A DNA stretch of 64,000 bases from Anaeramoeba flamelloides (taxonomy: Eukaryota > Metamonada > Anaeramoebidae), in the NCBI GenBank assembly GCA_027625915.1, contig JANTQA010000051.1, positions 1,488,501-1,552,500 on the forward strand, in the 5' to 3' direction. How positions within the stretch are numbered: position 1 is the stretch's first letter; every line of letters starts with the position of its first letter. Below the pieces are notes generated by a model. That model did no database searches, was not told the DNA's origin, and was given only the letters and a program-made list of their open reading frames with translations. The translations under genes and the position numbers were made by a program. This document shows, one piece after another, positions 23,601 through 36,990 of the stretch.

Positions 23601-24883
23601 TTTTTTTGGTTTTTATTTTATTTCTTCTATTTTTTATATCTTAATGAATATAAAAAAATAGCAATTGAATTCATAAATTATTCAAAATAATAAAAATATT
23701 TTTTAAAATAAAATATTTCAAAAAAATTTAGCTATGGATTTTTAACTAAATGTTTTATTTTTGTTTTATTTTCATTCTTTTATTTATATTTTCTTTTTTT
23801 TTTTTTTATATATAAAAGATCGTTAATTTTAAAAAAAAAAGTTCTTCAAAAATACAAATTAACACTAAGAAAATTGAAACTTTCTAAAAAAATCTCAAAT
23901 GATTATTATTATTATATTAAAATAATAATTTTGAGTTGAAAGTTGAGAAATAAAAAATCCTTAATGCTAATTTCAAAAATTATGATCACTTTTTTTTTTA
24001 TTTTTTCATTTTGTTGTTTTTCATTTTTAAAATATCAAACTTTCATATGTTCTGAATGATTCAAATAGTGAATTATTAATGATATTTTATAATTAGATGT
24101 TTTTCAAGACTAGAGAATATAATTGTATTTTTCAAACTATTATTTATAATCGTGAAACCTTTTCGAAAGGGAATTTGTTTTTGTAACAAGTACATAAAAT
24201 AATGATAATTTGTACAAATAAAGGGTTCTTGAAAAATAAAAAAATCAAAATTAACTTTTAAAAATTTTAACTATAAGACCCGATCCCCAATAGTAAAATT
24301 TAACTTGTGAAAATACAAAACTTAAAAAGGATTATTTTTTTGTTTTTACCTTACTTGGAATTATTTATCTTGAGATCTTTTAGATCTCGAATTTTTTATC
24401 ATTTTAAATTTTTCAACAAAAAAGATTGTGATTTCACATTGCTATGTTTTGAGAGATAAGCTACCCTTTAATATGAAAAACAATTTGTAAACTGGCTAGG
24501 ACCTTAAAAAACTACTAATTTATCATAAATTGATATTTTAGCCTTAAATCTTAAAAACCAATAACTTTGCAGACCAAGATTTTCAAAGCCGGATATCTCA
24601 AGCTTTTTTCATTGAATAACTTTTGTAATTTAATTATGATATTCAACAAAATAAGAGAATTTAACTCTGAAAGGTACTCCTATTTTGCCTTCTAAAAAAA
24701 AGTAGCTTTTAAAAAGTATTATGGATCAGATAAGAAATTAGAAAAAATAAAAAAAAGTTACAGAAACCAAGGCTTTCAAATTGAAAATTTAATCAGTGTC
24801 CTAAAAAAAAAACCCAAAACTTATATTTTAACAATTTAGTCAAGTTCATGATTTGAAAATTTATTTTTTTCATTTTCATTTGA
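20660..24883. other. Intergenic DNA between CMTR1 and the DmX homologue
   Basis: Contains one complete MITE (21312-21512) and otherwise AT-rich low-complexity DNA with T-runs near 21650 and 23590. Frames are short and lack motifs. No gene recognised. Confidence 0.6.
21312..21512. mobile_element. Tc1/mariner-type foldback MITE, copy 1 (intact ends)
   Basis: TA, then CAGTCAGTTTCACTTTTAAG, and at the far end the exact complement CTTAAAAGTGAAACTGACTG, then TA. The arms run about 80 bp (AAGGCACAAA, TTTCAACGAAATTTAAGG, CTCAAATTAAGGCAC) around a ~35-bp loop. The CAGT terminus and flanking TA are the hallmarks of Tc1/mariner target-site duplication. Non-coding, so it would depend on a transposase elsewhere. 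Best preserved of four copies. Confidence 0.9.
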
Positions 24884-27800
24884 ATGATAAAATTCAAACC
24901 AAGTCAAACAATTTTTGTCCCGACAAAAACAAAATACTCTTCAAATTATCTCTCAATAACGACAATTTCCGGACAAGAATGTCTTGCTTCAATCTCTTTC
25001 AATAACATTGTTATCACAAATTCATCATTAATTTCCCATCAGATTCTTGATGATCATACATCTACACCAATTTCAGTTGCTTGGTCAAAAACGACTAATC
25101 ATGTTTGTTTACCCTTTTAGTTTCCAAACAAAATTCTTTAAATGATTTTATCAACGTTTAAGGTTTTCTTCTTAATCCTTCAATTTTTGCTCTTGTTCCT
25201 ATTATTCTTTTTTTTTTCTTCTTTTCGAATTTTTGATTTTTTTTCTTTTTTATTTTGAAAGCTTGGATCAATAACAACAAACGAATTAATTATTTTTTCA
25301 AAATCTGTCCCAAATGAAAATTCAAACCTACCACCAAGAACTAGTATTCCATTTATCTGGAAAAAAGAATTTAATTTTAAATCAGAAGATCCATTATATT
25401 GTTTAGATTGGTCTCCTACAAACACAACTCTTTTTGTAGGTGGGAAGTCTTTACAGGTCTTCCATAATAACAATTCAAATTGGAGCAGGGTGTTTGTTCA
25501 AAACCTTTCGAGTCCGATTCAGTCTTGTAGCGTTTCGTCTGATGGAAGATTATGTGCAACAACAAACAAAACAGATCTTTTTTATAAAATATGGTTCCGA
25601 AAACCAGGTATTATTTATTCGCTTTTCTTTTTGAAATTTTCTTATTCACCTTTGCCAGAAACAGCGTAACAAAAAAAAAAAAAAAAAAAAAAAAATTAAA
25701 AACGATGAAGAAAAGTAATCAAAATACTACACTTTTAAAAACACATCTTGAAACACTTTAATTTTCAAATTGCAACAAAAATTTTCTTTGCACAGATATA
25801 CAAAAAGGTTTTCCTTGCTGGTATTTGCATAATAAACGGGAAAAACTTTTCACTTCATTTCCAATTCCCTTTTTCTTTGACAAATAAATTCCCAAAGAAG
25901 GAGATTGTAATTTGTGATCTCTATTTATCAAATGATAAAAAAAAACAAGTGAATATTTTTTTCCTATTTAGTTGGTAAATACCAACAATCAAGCTAATTA
26001 AAAAAAAGAGGAATTTTTTTTTTGAGATCGAAAGAATTAAAACGTTTTTAAAAGTTTTCTATTTTTATAAGCTTGGAACGAAAATTTTTAAAAATGCTTT
26101 TCTTTCCACTCTAACCTATTCTCAACCACCATGGGTTTATTTATTTACTTTTGTTCAAATAGAAAAGTCAGAAAAAATGGTTTTATCTTTGAAAGATTCT
26201 TCACTTTTTTAAAACTTTTATGTTTAAAAAGTTTTAGTTTCAAAAAAGTCCTCACATTTTTTAAATAGAAAACTTTAAAAAAGTTTTCATCTTAAAAATT
26301 AAAAAAAAAAAAAGCACTCACCTTTTTAAAATAGCTGTACTAGTCATTCAACTTTTGTAAATAATTTCAATATTCAATTCTCAACTCACCATAATTAAAA
26401 AGTTTGATACAAATTAATTAAAAAAGATTATTCAGAGATTTTTTTCATCTCGTTGAATAACAAATTTCTATATTTAAAAAGTAATTGTGGAAAATTGAAA
26501 ACTGAAAGTTTTAATAAACCATCCTAAAAAAGTTTTATACAAGCTATTAAGCTTTTGTATGGGCAGTTTTTATACACAAATTTTTGTTCACTTTTTGAAA
26601 ATGAATGTAAAACTGTTATTTTCCTATTAAAAAACAATTATTAAATCCCAATTTTTTAATTTACTTGAAGAATAAAGAAACAAGGTTCAAAAAAGCCCGT
26701 GTTTGGAGCCCAACCCTGATACAAATAAAAAAAGAAACGAAAAAACACATGTACAGAAATCGATATCATAATTTTTGGAAAAAATTACAAATTTAGTCAG
26801 AAATAAACAATTCATCAATTTTGGACATATGGACAGTAACATTAACAACCTTATTGAAATTTGAAATTTGAAATTCAAAATTTCATTTATCAAATTGTGA
26901 AAAATCTCAATTTATTTTAAAAAAATTTTTTATTATCATTTTTTTAAAATAAATATTGAAAATTGTTGCAAAGAAATTTTTTTTACTGTTTTATAGAAAC
27001 TTTTGAAAACCTTTTGAGTTACACTTTTTTAAAATGAGTATGTTGTAATTTTCGCAAATGAAATAAGTGTAATAAAAATTATTTACGATTCAAAATTTAC
27101 ATATTTAATAATCTAAACGTATAAACACCAAAGGGAGAAAAATAAACACAAAAATAAATAAATAAAAAAAATATGTTCTTTAATCTTTTCTTATCTAAAA
27201 AATAAATTTGATTTAATTTAGGAAATTAAGACAGATAAAATAATTTAACAAAAAAATTAAAACTACAGATATATAATAAAATAAATGAATAAAAGTATCA
27301 TTTAGCAAAGTCATTTTTAGAAAAATCTGACAAAAAAATTTTCAAACAGTGTCTATAAAAGAGTAAAAAAAATTCTTTGCAACAATTTCCAATATTTTAT
27401 TTAAAACAATATATGTTCACATTTTTGTAAAACTACTTTAATATTATCATAAAAATTCAAAAAAATAAACTGTTATTAAAGAATAAGGTCAACTTATATC
27501 ATCTCAATTTAATTTAATTAACTTCTCTTTTAGACATATTTTCGATAAATTTATAAATTTAAATTTTTAGTAATACAAAGAGATCATCAAGAGTTCAATC
27601 GATTTTCACTAATTTCTATTTTTTTTAGTTAAAACTCTTTCATAAATTTATTAACTATTAATGAGAATATCTTTGACAACTCAAAAAAATCAGATGAATT
27701 TTTTACCGCCTCTACCAAAAAGCTCATGACTTTTACAAAGCTTTCTGACGATTTCCAAACCTTTTAAATATTTTCAGACAATTTAAAATCCTTTCGAATA

Positions 27801-29836
27801 CTTTCTAACACTTTAAAAGGGCGAAAAACTTCGTAAAAGTGAATTTTCTTGTAGTATTGCAGAAAAATCTAAATAATAAAGCACTTCTACTTCGAAAAAA
27901 TTATTATTATTATATTATTATTATTATTTTAGTGTCTATTGAATTAATAAATGTTTTTTTAACAATAAATTAAAACTAAAATTTAACTCAATTTTTTACA
28001 ATTTTTTTGTCTATAGTGAATTTATTGATTATCACAAGTTTTTAATCTTTCCAAGAATATTTCTGAATATCAGTATTTTTGAATATTTTCAAAAATATTT
28101 AATAATTTCAGTAAAAAAAGAAAAAAATTTCGACAAAATTTATCAGCGAAAAGACAATTCTTTCATCAATTTGTTATTAATATTCTTATATTGATTATTT
28201 TCTCTATTAAATTAAAATTCAACATTTTTTTTTTAACAATTGAAAAAGATATTAAATTTTTTTGGGCATTTAATTTTGCAATAAACACTTTTTTTTTTTT
28301 TTTTTTTTTTTTTTGATCAGAATTAAAAATCACCACATTTAGTAATATTAATATTTGAAAATCCCAAAAATTATTTTATATTAAAAAAAAAATAAAAACA
28401 AATAAAAAAAAATAAAAAAGGTTTCAATGCTGAATATGATTTTATTTATTTACGAACCCCATCACCAATCATCAAATTATCATGGAGAAAAACCAACTGT
28501 TCAATTGATTATAAGCAACCACAATCCTTTTTCACGATTGACAAAAAAGGAATTGTCAGGATTTGGAAAGAAACAAGTTTTCATGAAAATTTTAATTTTT
28601 ATTGCTCAGGAATGTTAACTAACAGCTTAGGGATTCAGGTATTTTGGTTTGATCTTTATCCACATAAATTAATCAAACGGGGTAAAACAGGGTTAAATGA
28701 TCAAAATAATAATTCAAACAATAAAGGCTCTGGGCATAAAAATTCAAAATTAACAACATCAAAATTATTTGGAGAGAACTATTATTTAAACAAATTAAAA
28801 GAAAATTCACTTGATATCATTGTTGGATTTAAAAAAAAAAAAGGTGGCAAAATAATCTTTTGGATAATTGAAGGCCTTTCAAATCAAAGAATTAGAAAAA
28901 TTAAAATTAAAAAATTAATTCAAATCAATGAAGCATTACCCTTAATAGGAAATAATTTTTTTGAAATCTTTATACCTTATCAATTTTCAACATATCTGCC
29001 ATTTTTATTTAATTCAACAATTAATAATTTCCAAGATTCAATGTTAAAATACTTACCAAATTTTTTTAGGTTTTATTATTTTACATTTTTAAATAACAAA
29101 TCATCTCCACAATTATCCATTTTAAGGCAAGCACAAATCGAATTTAGAACTTTACTCGAACCAATTAATCAAAAAAAGAAAATAAGCAATGAATTGATCA
29201 TGAATATAAAAAAGGAATTATTAAATTGCACATTACCAATCACAACATTATCTGAAATAATTAACCATAATAGCAAAATTATTAAAGTAATATCACATCC
29301 CAGAATGCCATTTATCTTAAGTTTAGATAAAAATTCTAATGTAATTTTATGGAAATTAACCGAAACTACGGTAACCAACCATTCAAAGTATTTAGTTTTT
29401 TTAAAAAAATTTAAATCAAAAAAAAATAAAAATAAGTATAATAAAATAATTGATATTGCCTGGGCTCATTTAAACCATTTAGTTTTTTTCATCTGTTATG
29501 AAAATGGAATTGATTGCTATCAGTTTATTATTAATAAAAAGGAAAAGAAAAAATCTTTTTTTTATTATATCAAATCTTTTAATTTAAATCTAAACAATGA
29601 GAATAAAAATGATAGGAAGGATGATTTAATAACAGATTTATCAAAAATTAAATTAATCCAAAAATTAAGAAATTCCAATTATTTATGCTTTCATAAATTT
29701 TCCAATGATTCCAAAACAAATAATTTTTTTTTATATGATGTAGTATTTATTGAAAAAACCAATAAAAAAACCAATTCAAAATTTATTTTTAATCTCCAAG
29801 TTAAAAAAATCAATTTAAATGATAATAAAGATAAAA

Positions 29837-29891
<55 letters not shown>

Positions 29892-32800
29892 TTATGATGA
29901 TGAACTTGATAACATATTCTCCGAAATAACTTGTTTTGATTGTATCAAAAATCAAATAATCTTAGGTGATGCAAAAGGGAAAATTAGAATAATAAATTTA
30001 AAACAGAATTATAATTGTAAAACATATTCACTTCATTCTTCAAAAATAATTAAAATTAAAATAGAATCTGAAAATAAATTTGCTACTCTTGTTGAAAATA
30101 AAGGACCAAAAATTTATATTTGGAGTTGTGAATCAACATTAATTGATTTTTTAATTGAAAAAATTATAAAAATAAATAATATAAAAAATTGTTTTTTTGA
30201 GTGGTTTCAAATTTTCCAAGGAAAAAAAATTTTTATTGTATTAGATCAAAAAATTATTAAAATGTTTATTCCAAAAAATTATAATTGGACAATTTTTCAA
30301 AATAATGATAATAATGATAGCAATGATAATAATGATAATAATGATAATGATACAATCGGGCAATGGTATCAATTGATTGAAATGGATCATTTATTTTTAA
30401 ATAATTGCAATTCCTTTTGTCTAACTAAAAATGGTTCAATTATTACAAGTCAAAAAGTTATTTTAAATTGTTTCCCAAGATGGATCAATATCTTTAAAAT
30501 CCAAAAATTAAATAAATTATCAAAATCATTAAAAGAATCATCTACATCAACACCAACAACTTTAAAAACACCTACAGCGGCACAATCAGCATTATTAAAG
30601 ACATTCATAGGGTCTACTAACATTCCAAAGGAATCTTTTCATTCCATAATTCAAAATTTTATAAAACCTTTGCCTTATTATCATCCATTAAATATTTTTA
30701 ATGATTTTCAAGACTTTAATTTTAATAGATTAAAATTGAGATTATTTAATTTATATTCTTCTTTCAAAAGGATTCTGCCAAAACAAACTTTTCAATTAAT
30801 TAAAACTCTTAAAAATGAAACTATTAAAGACCCTATTCTAATCTATAGATTAAAACCAATTGATGTTGAGATCATTTTAAATAATTATAAAAATTTAAAA
30901 AATTATCAAGATTTTAATGATAAAAAGGCTCAAACATTAATTAAAATTTTAAAAAACATCAAAACTATTTCTATGAACAAAAAAAGTGAAATAAATGATT
31001 TAATTAGTTTAATTCAAACATGGATTATTTTTGACCAATTAAAAGGTGGTCTTGATGATAATTCTTTACATGCATTGATCACTTTTAAAACCATTGAATT
31101 TTCACAGGAATTAAAAGAATTTGAAGAATTGAAAAATAACATTACAAATATAAATAATAATGATAGTACAAAAAGTATACAAGAAAAAGAAAAAGAAAAA
31201 GAAAAAGAAAAAGAAAAAGAAAATGAAAATGGAAATGGAAATGGAAATGGAAATGGAAAGGAAAAAAAAAATAATAATGAAAAAAATGAAAAATTAAAAA
31301 ATAAAAATCAAAAATCAAAATTAAAAAATTTAAATCAAAATTTTAATAATGATCAAAACAAATACCCAAAAAATATTTCAGAACTGAAACCAATTGAATT
31401 CTCTTCAATAGCTTGGGCTTTACATTCGGAAACACAAGAAAACTTTCTTGAAAGATGTTTAATTAAAGCAGAAGATTATCTTTGGGAAAACATTCGATTT
31501 CTAGGATGTGTATATTGGATTAAAGATAGAAAACTGTTAACCACTTTAGCTACAAAAATTGCAAATTCACAATATCAATTAAAACAAGATCCTGAAGATG
31601 CAGCATTAATTTACTTTGCTTTAAGGAAAAAACCCCTGCTAGTTCAATTATATAAAATAGGACAAAATGTTGTTGTTCAAAATTTCTTACATAATGATTT
31701 TACAAAAAAAAAATGGAGAAGGGCTGCTGAAAAAAATGCATTTGTATTATTAAGTAAAGGTAGATACATGCTATCAGCAGGATTTTCCCTATTAGCAAAT
31801 AATTTAGATCAATCAATCAATACCATTTTAAAGCACATTAAAGACCTACAATTAGCTTTATTAGTTTCAAGATTGTATTCTCCAAACGATAATGCCTTTT
31901 TTGGTTTATTAAAAAAATACAGTTTAAAAATTGCGTTGGATAATAGAGATTGTTGGATGCAAAATGTCATTCATTGGTGGTTAGGAGAATATGAAAATTC
32001 AATAAATTGTCTCTTAGAGTATATTGATTCGGATGAAAAAAATTTTGAAAGTAAAAACAAAAAGCAATTATCTGAAAAAACTATAACAAACTCTTCTTTA
32101 ATTCATTACTATTTGATGCTAAAAGAAAAACCCCAAATTAAAAAGTTAAACATTTCTCAAATTATGGAATTAAAAATTAATTCCAAAATTATTCATTTCT
32201 TAAAAACTCATGGTTGTTCATTACTAAGTTATGAAAAGATTTTACAATTAGAAAATAAAATTACTAGTTTTAAAAGAATTAGTAAGGAAAGAGTAAAACA
32301 AATTAAAATTCAAAGAGAAGAATTAAAAAAAAAAAAATTAGAAAAGGAAAAGGAAAAGGAAAAACAAAAAAAAATAAAATTAGAAAAGGAAAAGGAAAGG
32401 GAAAAGGAAATGGAAAATGAAAAGGAAAAAGAAATAAATCAAAATAATGAAAATAATAAGAATCAAGAGGGGGGGACCGATCAAGATAATGAAAATGATG
32501 AATTTGGATTTAATAATGACTTTTCTTATAATACAGATTATAGTTACAATTTTGGTACGAATAATTTTGATTATAGTTATAATTTTGATGAAGACAATAA
32601 CGATGATAATAATACAAAAGAAGAAGTAGAAGAAAATAATAAAGAAGAAACAAATAATATAGATAACGATACAAAAGAAAAGGGTGATACAAAGCAGGAA
32701 ACGAAAAAAGAAGAAAACGATGATAATGAATTTAATTTGAATCAAGATTTTAGTTATTCTGGATTTGGAGGATTCGGGGGAGATAATTTTGGATCTACAA

Positions 32801-35800
32801 CATATGGTGGATTTGGTGATTTTGGGTATACACAAGATGATGATGATAATAATGAAACAGGAGGGGATTGGTTTGATAATTTAGAAAAAAAAAAAAAAAA
32901 AGATGATGATGAGAAGGAAAAAAAAAAACAAGAAGAAGAAAGGGAAAAGGAAAGGCTAAGAAAAGAAGAAGAAGAAGAAAAGGAAGATTTAGAATTAGAA
33001 AAAGAATTAAAAAATGAACAAGAAAAATTAAAAGAAGAAAAAAAAAAATTAAAAGAGATGAAAAATAAAATATATAATTATAAAAAAAAACTATCTTTAT
33101 TAAGTTTAATGGAATTTTTCAATGGACATGAATTTCGTTTTATGACAACAAATCCAGATAATATCGATAAGCAATATTTAAAAAAATTTAAAATAAATTT
33201 AAATTATTTTTGCAAAATAACTAATTTAAACAAAGATTATTTTTTAAATTATTTTAAAAATCTTTGTTTTAATTCTGAACAACATTTCCATTCTTATTTT
33301 TTAATCAAAAATAAAAAAAGCAAAAGAAAATTTTTATTAAGACTTGCAAAACAATTATTTACCTATATTAATAAATTAAATTATATCCGTTCAATGCAAG
33401 AGAATGATATAAGAAGACTTTCCAAGATAATTATAACATTATCGTTATGTTTAACTTTTTATGAATATGAAATTTTAATCAAAGCAAAAAAAAAGAAATT
33501 AAAAATGTTAAAAAATATTAAAGATAAAAAAAAGCAAAAGCAAAAGAAAAAAGTAGAAAAGGAAAAAGAAATTATTATTGATAATAATTCGAAACCAAAA
33601 GATACACGGGAATTAGAAAATAATGAAGAATATGGCAGTAGTAATAATAAAAAGAACGAATCCAACGAATATGATGGTAATATTAATAATCATAATAATG
33701 ATATCAGTAATTCCGAATTAAAAACTATCAATGATTCTGGTTCTGGGTCTGATTCAGATCCGGATTCAGATCCTGGTACTGACCCTGATTCTGATTTAGA
33801 TTTAGATTTAGGTTCAGGAAATGACTCTGACTCTCAAACTAATTCCGACTCTGGCTCTGACATTGACTCCATTTTTGATATCAATGGAGAAGATGAAGAA
33901 GAGTTGTTAAATATTAAAATATCAATTCCTGAGAAGAAAAAAAGGGAATTAGTAAAAATTAGGGCACAAATTTTACCTATTATAAATTTTGTTTTGATTC
34001 TAATCGGGCTTTCTAAAAATGATCATCAATTAATTCATTTAGTATTAGAAAACAAACCAATGTTTTTAGTTCAGATAGTCGAGCCAATTAATCCAACAAT
34101 TTTTTCAAAATTAATAAAATATTGCCAAATACCTATCCAATTAAGACAATCAAGAAAGTTTATGAAAAATGTTGAAACAAAAGAAGTTGATCAATATGAA
34201 TTGGAATTAAGAAAAAAATTTGGTATTTTAGATAATGAAGACACTTTTATTGATGATTCAGATTCAGATTCAAGTGAATCTCAATACAACGATCAAAAGG
34301 CCTTCATTAGAATAATGGATGAAGATAACTCTTACACATCATCTTCAAATAATTCTTCCCTATTTTCTTCGAGCTCAAATTCAAACATTAATTTACATAC
34401 TAAATCTGATTACAGTTCCAATTCAGACCTGAATTCAAATCCAAACACTGAAGAAAGTTCTTCACAATCTGAATCGGAAAAATCATCAAAACAGAAACAA
34501 ACACAAACACAAAAACAAATTGAGGAAAAAAAATTAGATGAAAAGCCAATAGAATTTAAATTACGAAAGCAAAAAACTAGATTACAAATTAAAACAGATG
34601 ATTATTTTGAAAAGCCACCAACTAAAAAGCATTTACAATATTTTTTAAAAAATACACTAGATAAAGTGATTTTAATAATTCTAGATTCATTAATTTTGAA
34701 AAGATTTTTAAATAGTTTAAAACATTACGAAAAATTATTTGAAAATAATTTAATAACTGAGCAAGAAAAAAATTATTTGATTAAAAAAAAACATTTAAAT
34801 AAAGACAATGTTAATAATAATACTGGTGATAATGATGATGATAATAATGGCGATGGTGGTGATACGAAAAAACAGAAAGGGAATTTGGAATCTGGTTCTA
34901 ATTCGGATATTAATTCAAAGTCTAATTCCAATCTCAATCCCAATTCTGATTCTGATTTTGAACTCAAATTACAAAAAAAAATCAAAAACAAAAAGATATT
35001 GGAAGAAAAAGTAATGATCTTTTCAAAATTATTAATTATTGTTAAAAGATTACACTCCCAAACAAAAAATAGATTTTTTTATTATGATTATTTCAATACT
35101 TTTAAATTAGATTTTAAAAGCCAAGTAATTAATTATAATTTTAAAAAAAAAAAAAAATTCAAATCACAAGTTTGGAATTTATTAATTGAGGACAAAAGTG
35201 AGATCTCAAAACTTTTGAATCAAAAAAAAACCTTTTATCCAATATTTTCAAAAAAAGTTCCTCGGACTTTATACAATCGTCTTTGTTTTTATCCCTCGAA
35301 AGAACTATGGAAACACAATGAACCGATTAGATGTTTTGCTTTAAATGATAACGACAATAATACTATAGTAATTTCAACAACAAAAGAATTAATTTTTATT
35401 AATTTTTCAAATAATTTTTATGAAATTAATTATTTAGAAAATTTATATAAATCAACAAGATTTGTTTTAAATAAATCCAAAAATAAAAAGCAAAAAGAGA
35501 ATGAAAGAGAAAGAGAAAGGGAAAAGGAAAAAGAAATGGAAATGGGACAAGGGATGGAAAGGGATCAGGAAAAAAAAAATTTCCAATCAAATGATATTGA
35601 AAAATTAAAAAATTTTAATAAAAAAACTCTTAATAACAATGAATTAAATAAAGATAATGAATCTGTAACCTCTTCAATATTAAAATCTACAATCATTGAT
35701 TTAGAAATCTTAAATAAAGATTCGAATTCTAGTCATAGTAAGAACAATATCGTTGGTTCTGAAAAAAATCAGGATAATGATAATGATAATGATCATAATA

Positions 35801-36990
35801 ATAAAAAAAAAATCTTGAATATTGGCAATGAAACGATTGATTCAGATTTTGAATTAAAATCAAATTTATTAAAACTGAAAAAAAACAATTTCCCCAATTT
35901 AAGTGTTGGTGAAGAATCTTCAAATAACTCAATAGCAGAATCATTATTTGAAGAAAGCCATGTCCATATTTATGAAATTATACCATCAAAAAATTCTCAA
36001 GATCAAATAAAAATTAAACTAAATTCGTTTTTCCCGCAATGCTTATCTCATTTTTCAAATAGTAAATTTTATTTAAATTCAATAAGCCAAAATTGTCAAA
36101 AGAAAATCCAAAAATTGATCATCAACACTAGCTTTATACGACAAAAAAATAAAAAATTTATCAATACCATAAAATCTGTTGAATGGGTCGAATCCCATCC
36201 AACTTTGCCAGTCTTTATCATTGGATCTAATTTGGGAAAGATCTATTTGTATGATTTTTCTAATTTTATGCCATTGTTTTCTTTTAATAATTATTCCCAA
36301 TCAATAATAACGAAGTGCCGTTTCAATAAAAACGGTGACCATTTTGTTTGCTCAAATCTCTCAGCTAGGCTATCGGTTTATAAATTTAACTGTTCGGATA
36401 TTTATTTAAACCCCATCTATGACCTAGATTTCCATTTCACAAGTGTCTTTGATTTCACCTTTATTAATAATTCCAGTTTGATTGCAATAGTGGGTGTGAG
36501 GCCCAAGGAATTGCATAATGTGATCATTTGCGACTTTTTAAAAGAGAAAAAAAAAAATCAAATTATTTTTTCCTTGCCAATACATGAGCACGGTGCGACA
36601 GCAGTCAAGTTTATTGAAAAATACCAAATTCTAATAATAGGCGGAAAAAAGGGAAAAATTTCCGCAATTGACCTCAGGAAAAAAAAAATTTTGCGAATTA
36701 CTCACCCTCATAAATCGCAAATTACAGTAATGGAGACAGACCCAGAACAATCATTTTTGGTTTCAGGTACAATGGACGGTTCAATCGCTGTACAAGAAAT
36801 TCGATCAATGAATACTTTAGTCACCTGGAATAAAATTCATTATAAACAATCCATTTTCCCAACAGAAGGTTCAACACCTGGAATTTCTTTCGGTGTTACA
36901 GATCTGTGCATAACAAAAGACCATATTCTTTCGTCTGGTTCAGATGGTAGAATTCTGAAAAGAAAATTTGTTTTTTCTTACAAATTATAA
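24884..36990 (+). CDS. DMXL: DmX-like / rabconnectin-3alpha / Rav1 homologue, WD-repeat giant
   Basis: Exons 24884-25102, 25262-25607 and 28421-36990 encode 3044 residues, close to animal DMXL. This family, with Skp1 or rabconnectin-3beta, promotes assembly of the V1 and Vo sectors of V-ATPase and so controls acidification of endomembranes. N-terminal WD repeats fill about residues 1-520 (CLDWSPTN, KGIVRIWKE, NVILWKL, KIYIWS). The conserved Rav1p_C core spans about 1179-1342 (IAWALHSETQ, RFLGCVYWIKD, QDPEDAALIYFALRKKPLLV, KNAFVLLSKGRY). A Lys/Glu coiled coil and Asp/Ser-rich linkers follow. C-terminal WD repeats occupy about 2772-3044 (VEWVESHPTLPVFIIGSNLG, GTMDGSIAVQEIRS). Intron 1 is 159 nt (GTTTGT donor); intron 2 is 2.8 kb (GTATTA) and its junction restores KPG-FNAEYDF. 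Exon 3 alone is 8.57 kb, unbroken despite many AAT and GAA repeats. Confidence 0.95.
25608..28420 (+). other. 2.8-kb intron 2 of the DmX homologue
   Basis: Donor GTATTATT at 25608; acceptor AAAAAAG at 28420; phase 1. AT-rich with poly-A (25670-25695) and poly-T (28290-28314) runs. Region 25740-25985 is open on both strands for 55-75 codons but shows no motif, so it is not called. No repeat shared with the other long introns was recognised. Confidence 0.75.
29840..29889 (+). repeat. AAT trinucleotide array coding poly-Asn
   Basis: About 17 tandem AAT units inside the DmX homologue. It encodes an uninterrupted asparagine run in an N-terminal WD linker, a likely length-variable site. Confidence 0.9.
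31180..31262 (+). repeat. Hexanucleotide array coding Lys-Glu then Asn-Gly dipeptides
   Basis: GAAAAA repeats grade into GAAAAT and then GGAAAT within the DmX homologue, giving EKEK..., then ENEN, then GNGN. The shift of one base per unit shows how slippage plus point change converts a KE tract to GN. It lies just before the conserved Rav1p_C core. Confidence 0.85.

Noticed and set aside
25740..25985. Open frames on both strands in intron 2 of the DmX homologue
   Set aside because: Both strands translate to plausible-looking peptides, which shows that appearance alone is not evidence here; no motif and no spliced context.
32380..32835. 151-codon minus-strand frame opposite the DmX homologue
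   Set aside because: Mirror of the Glu/Asp/Asn-rich coding repeats; shadow ORF.
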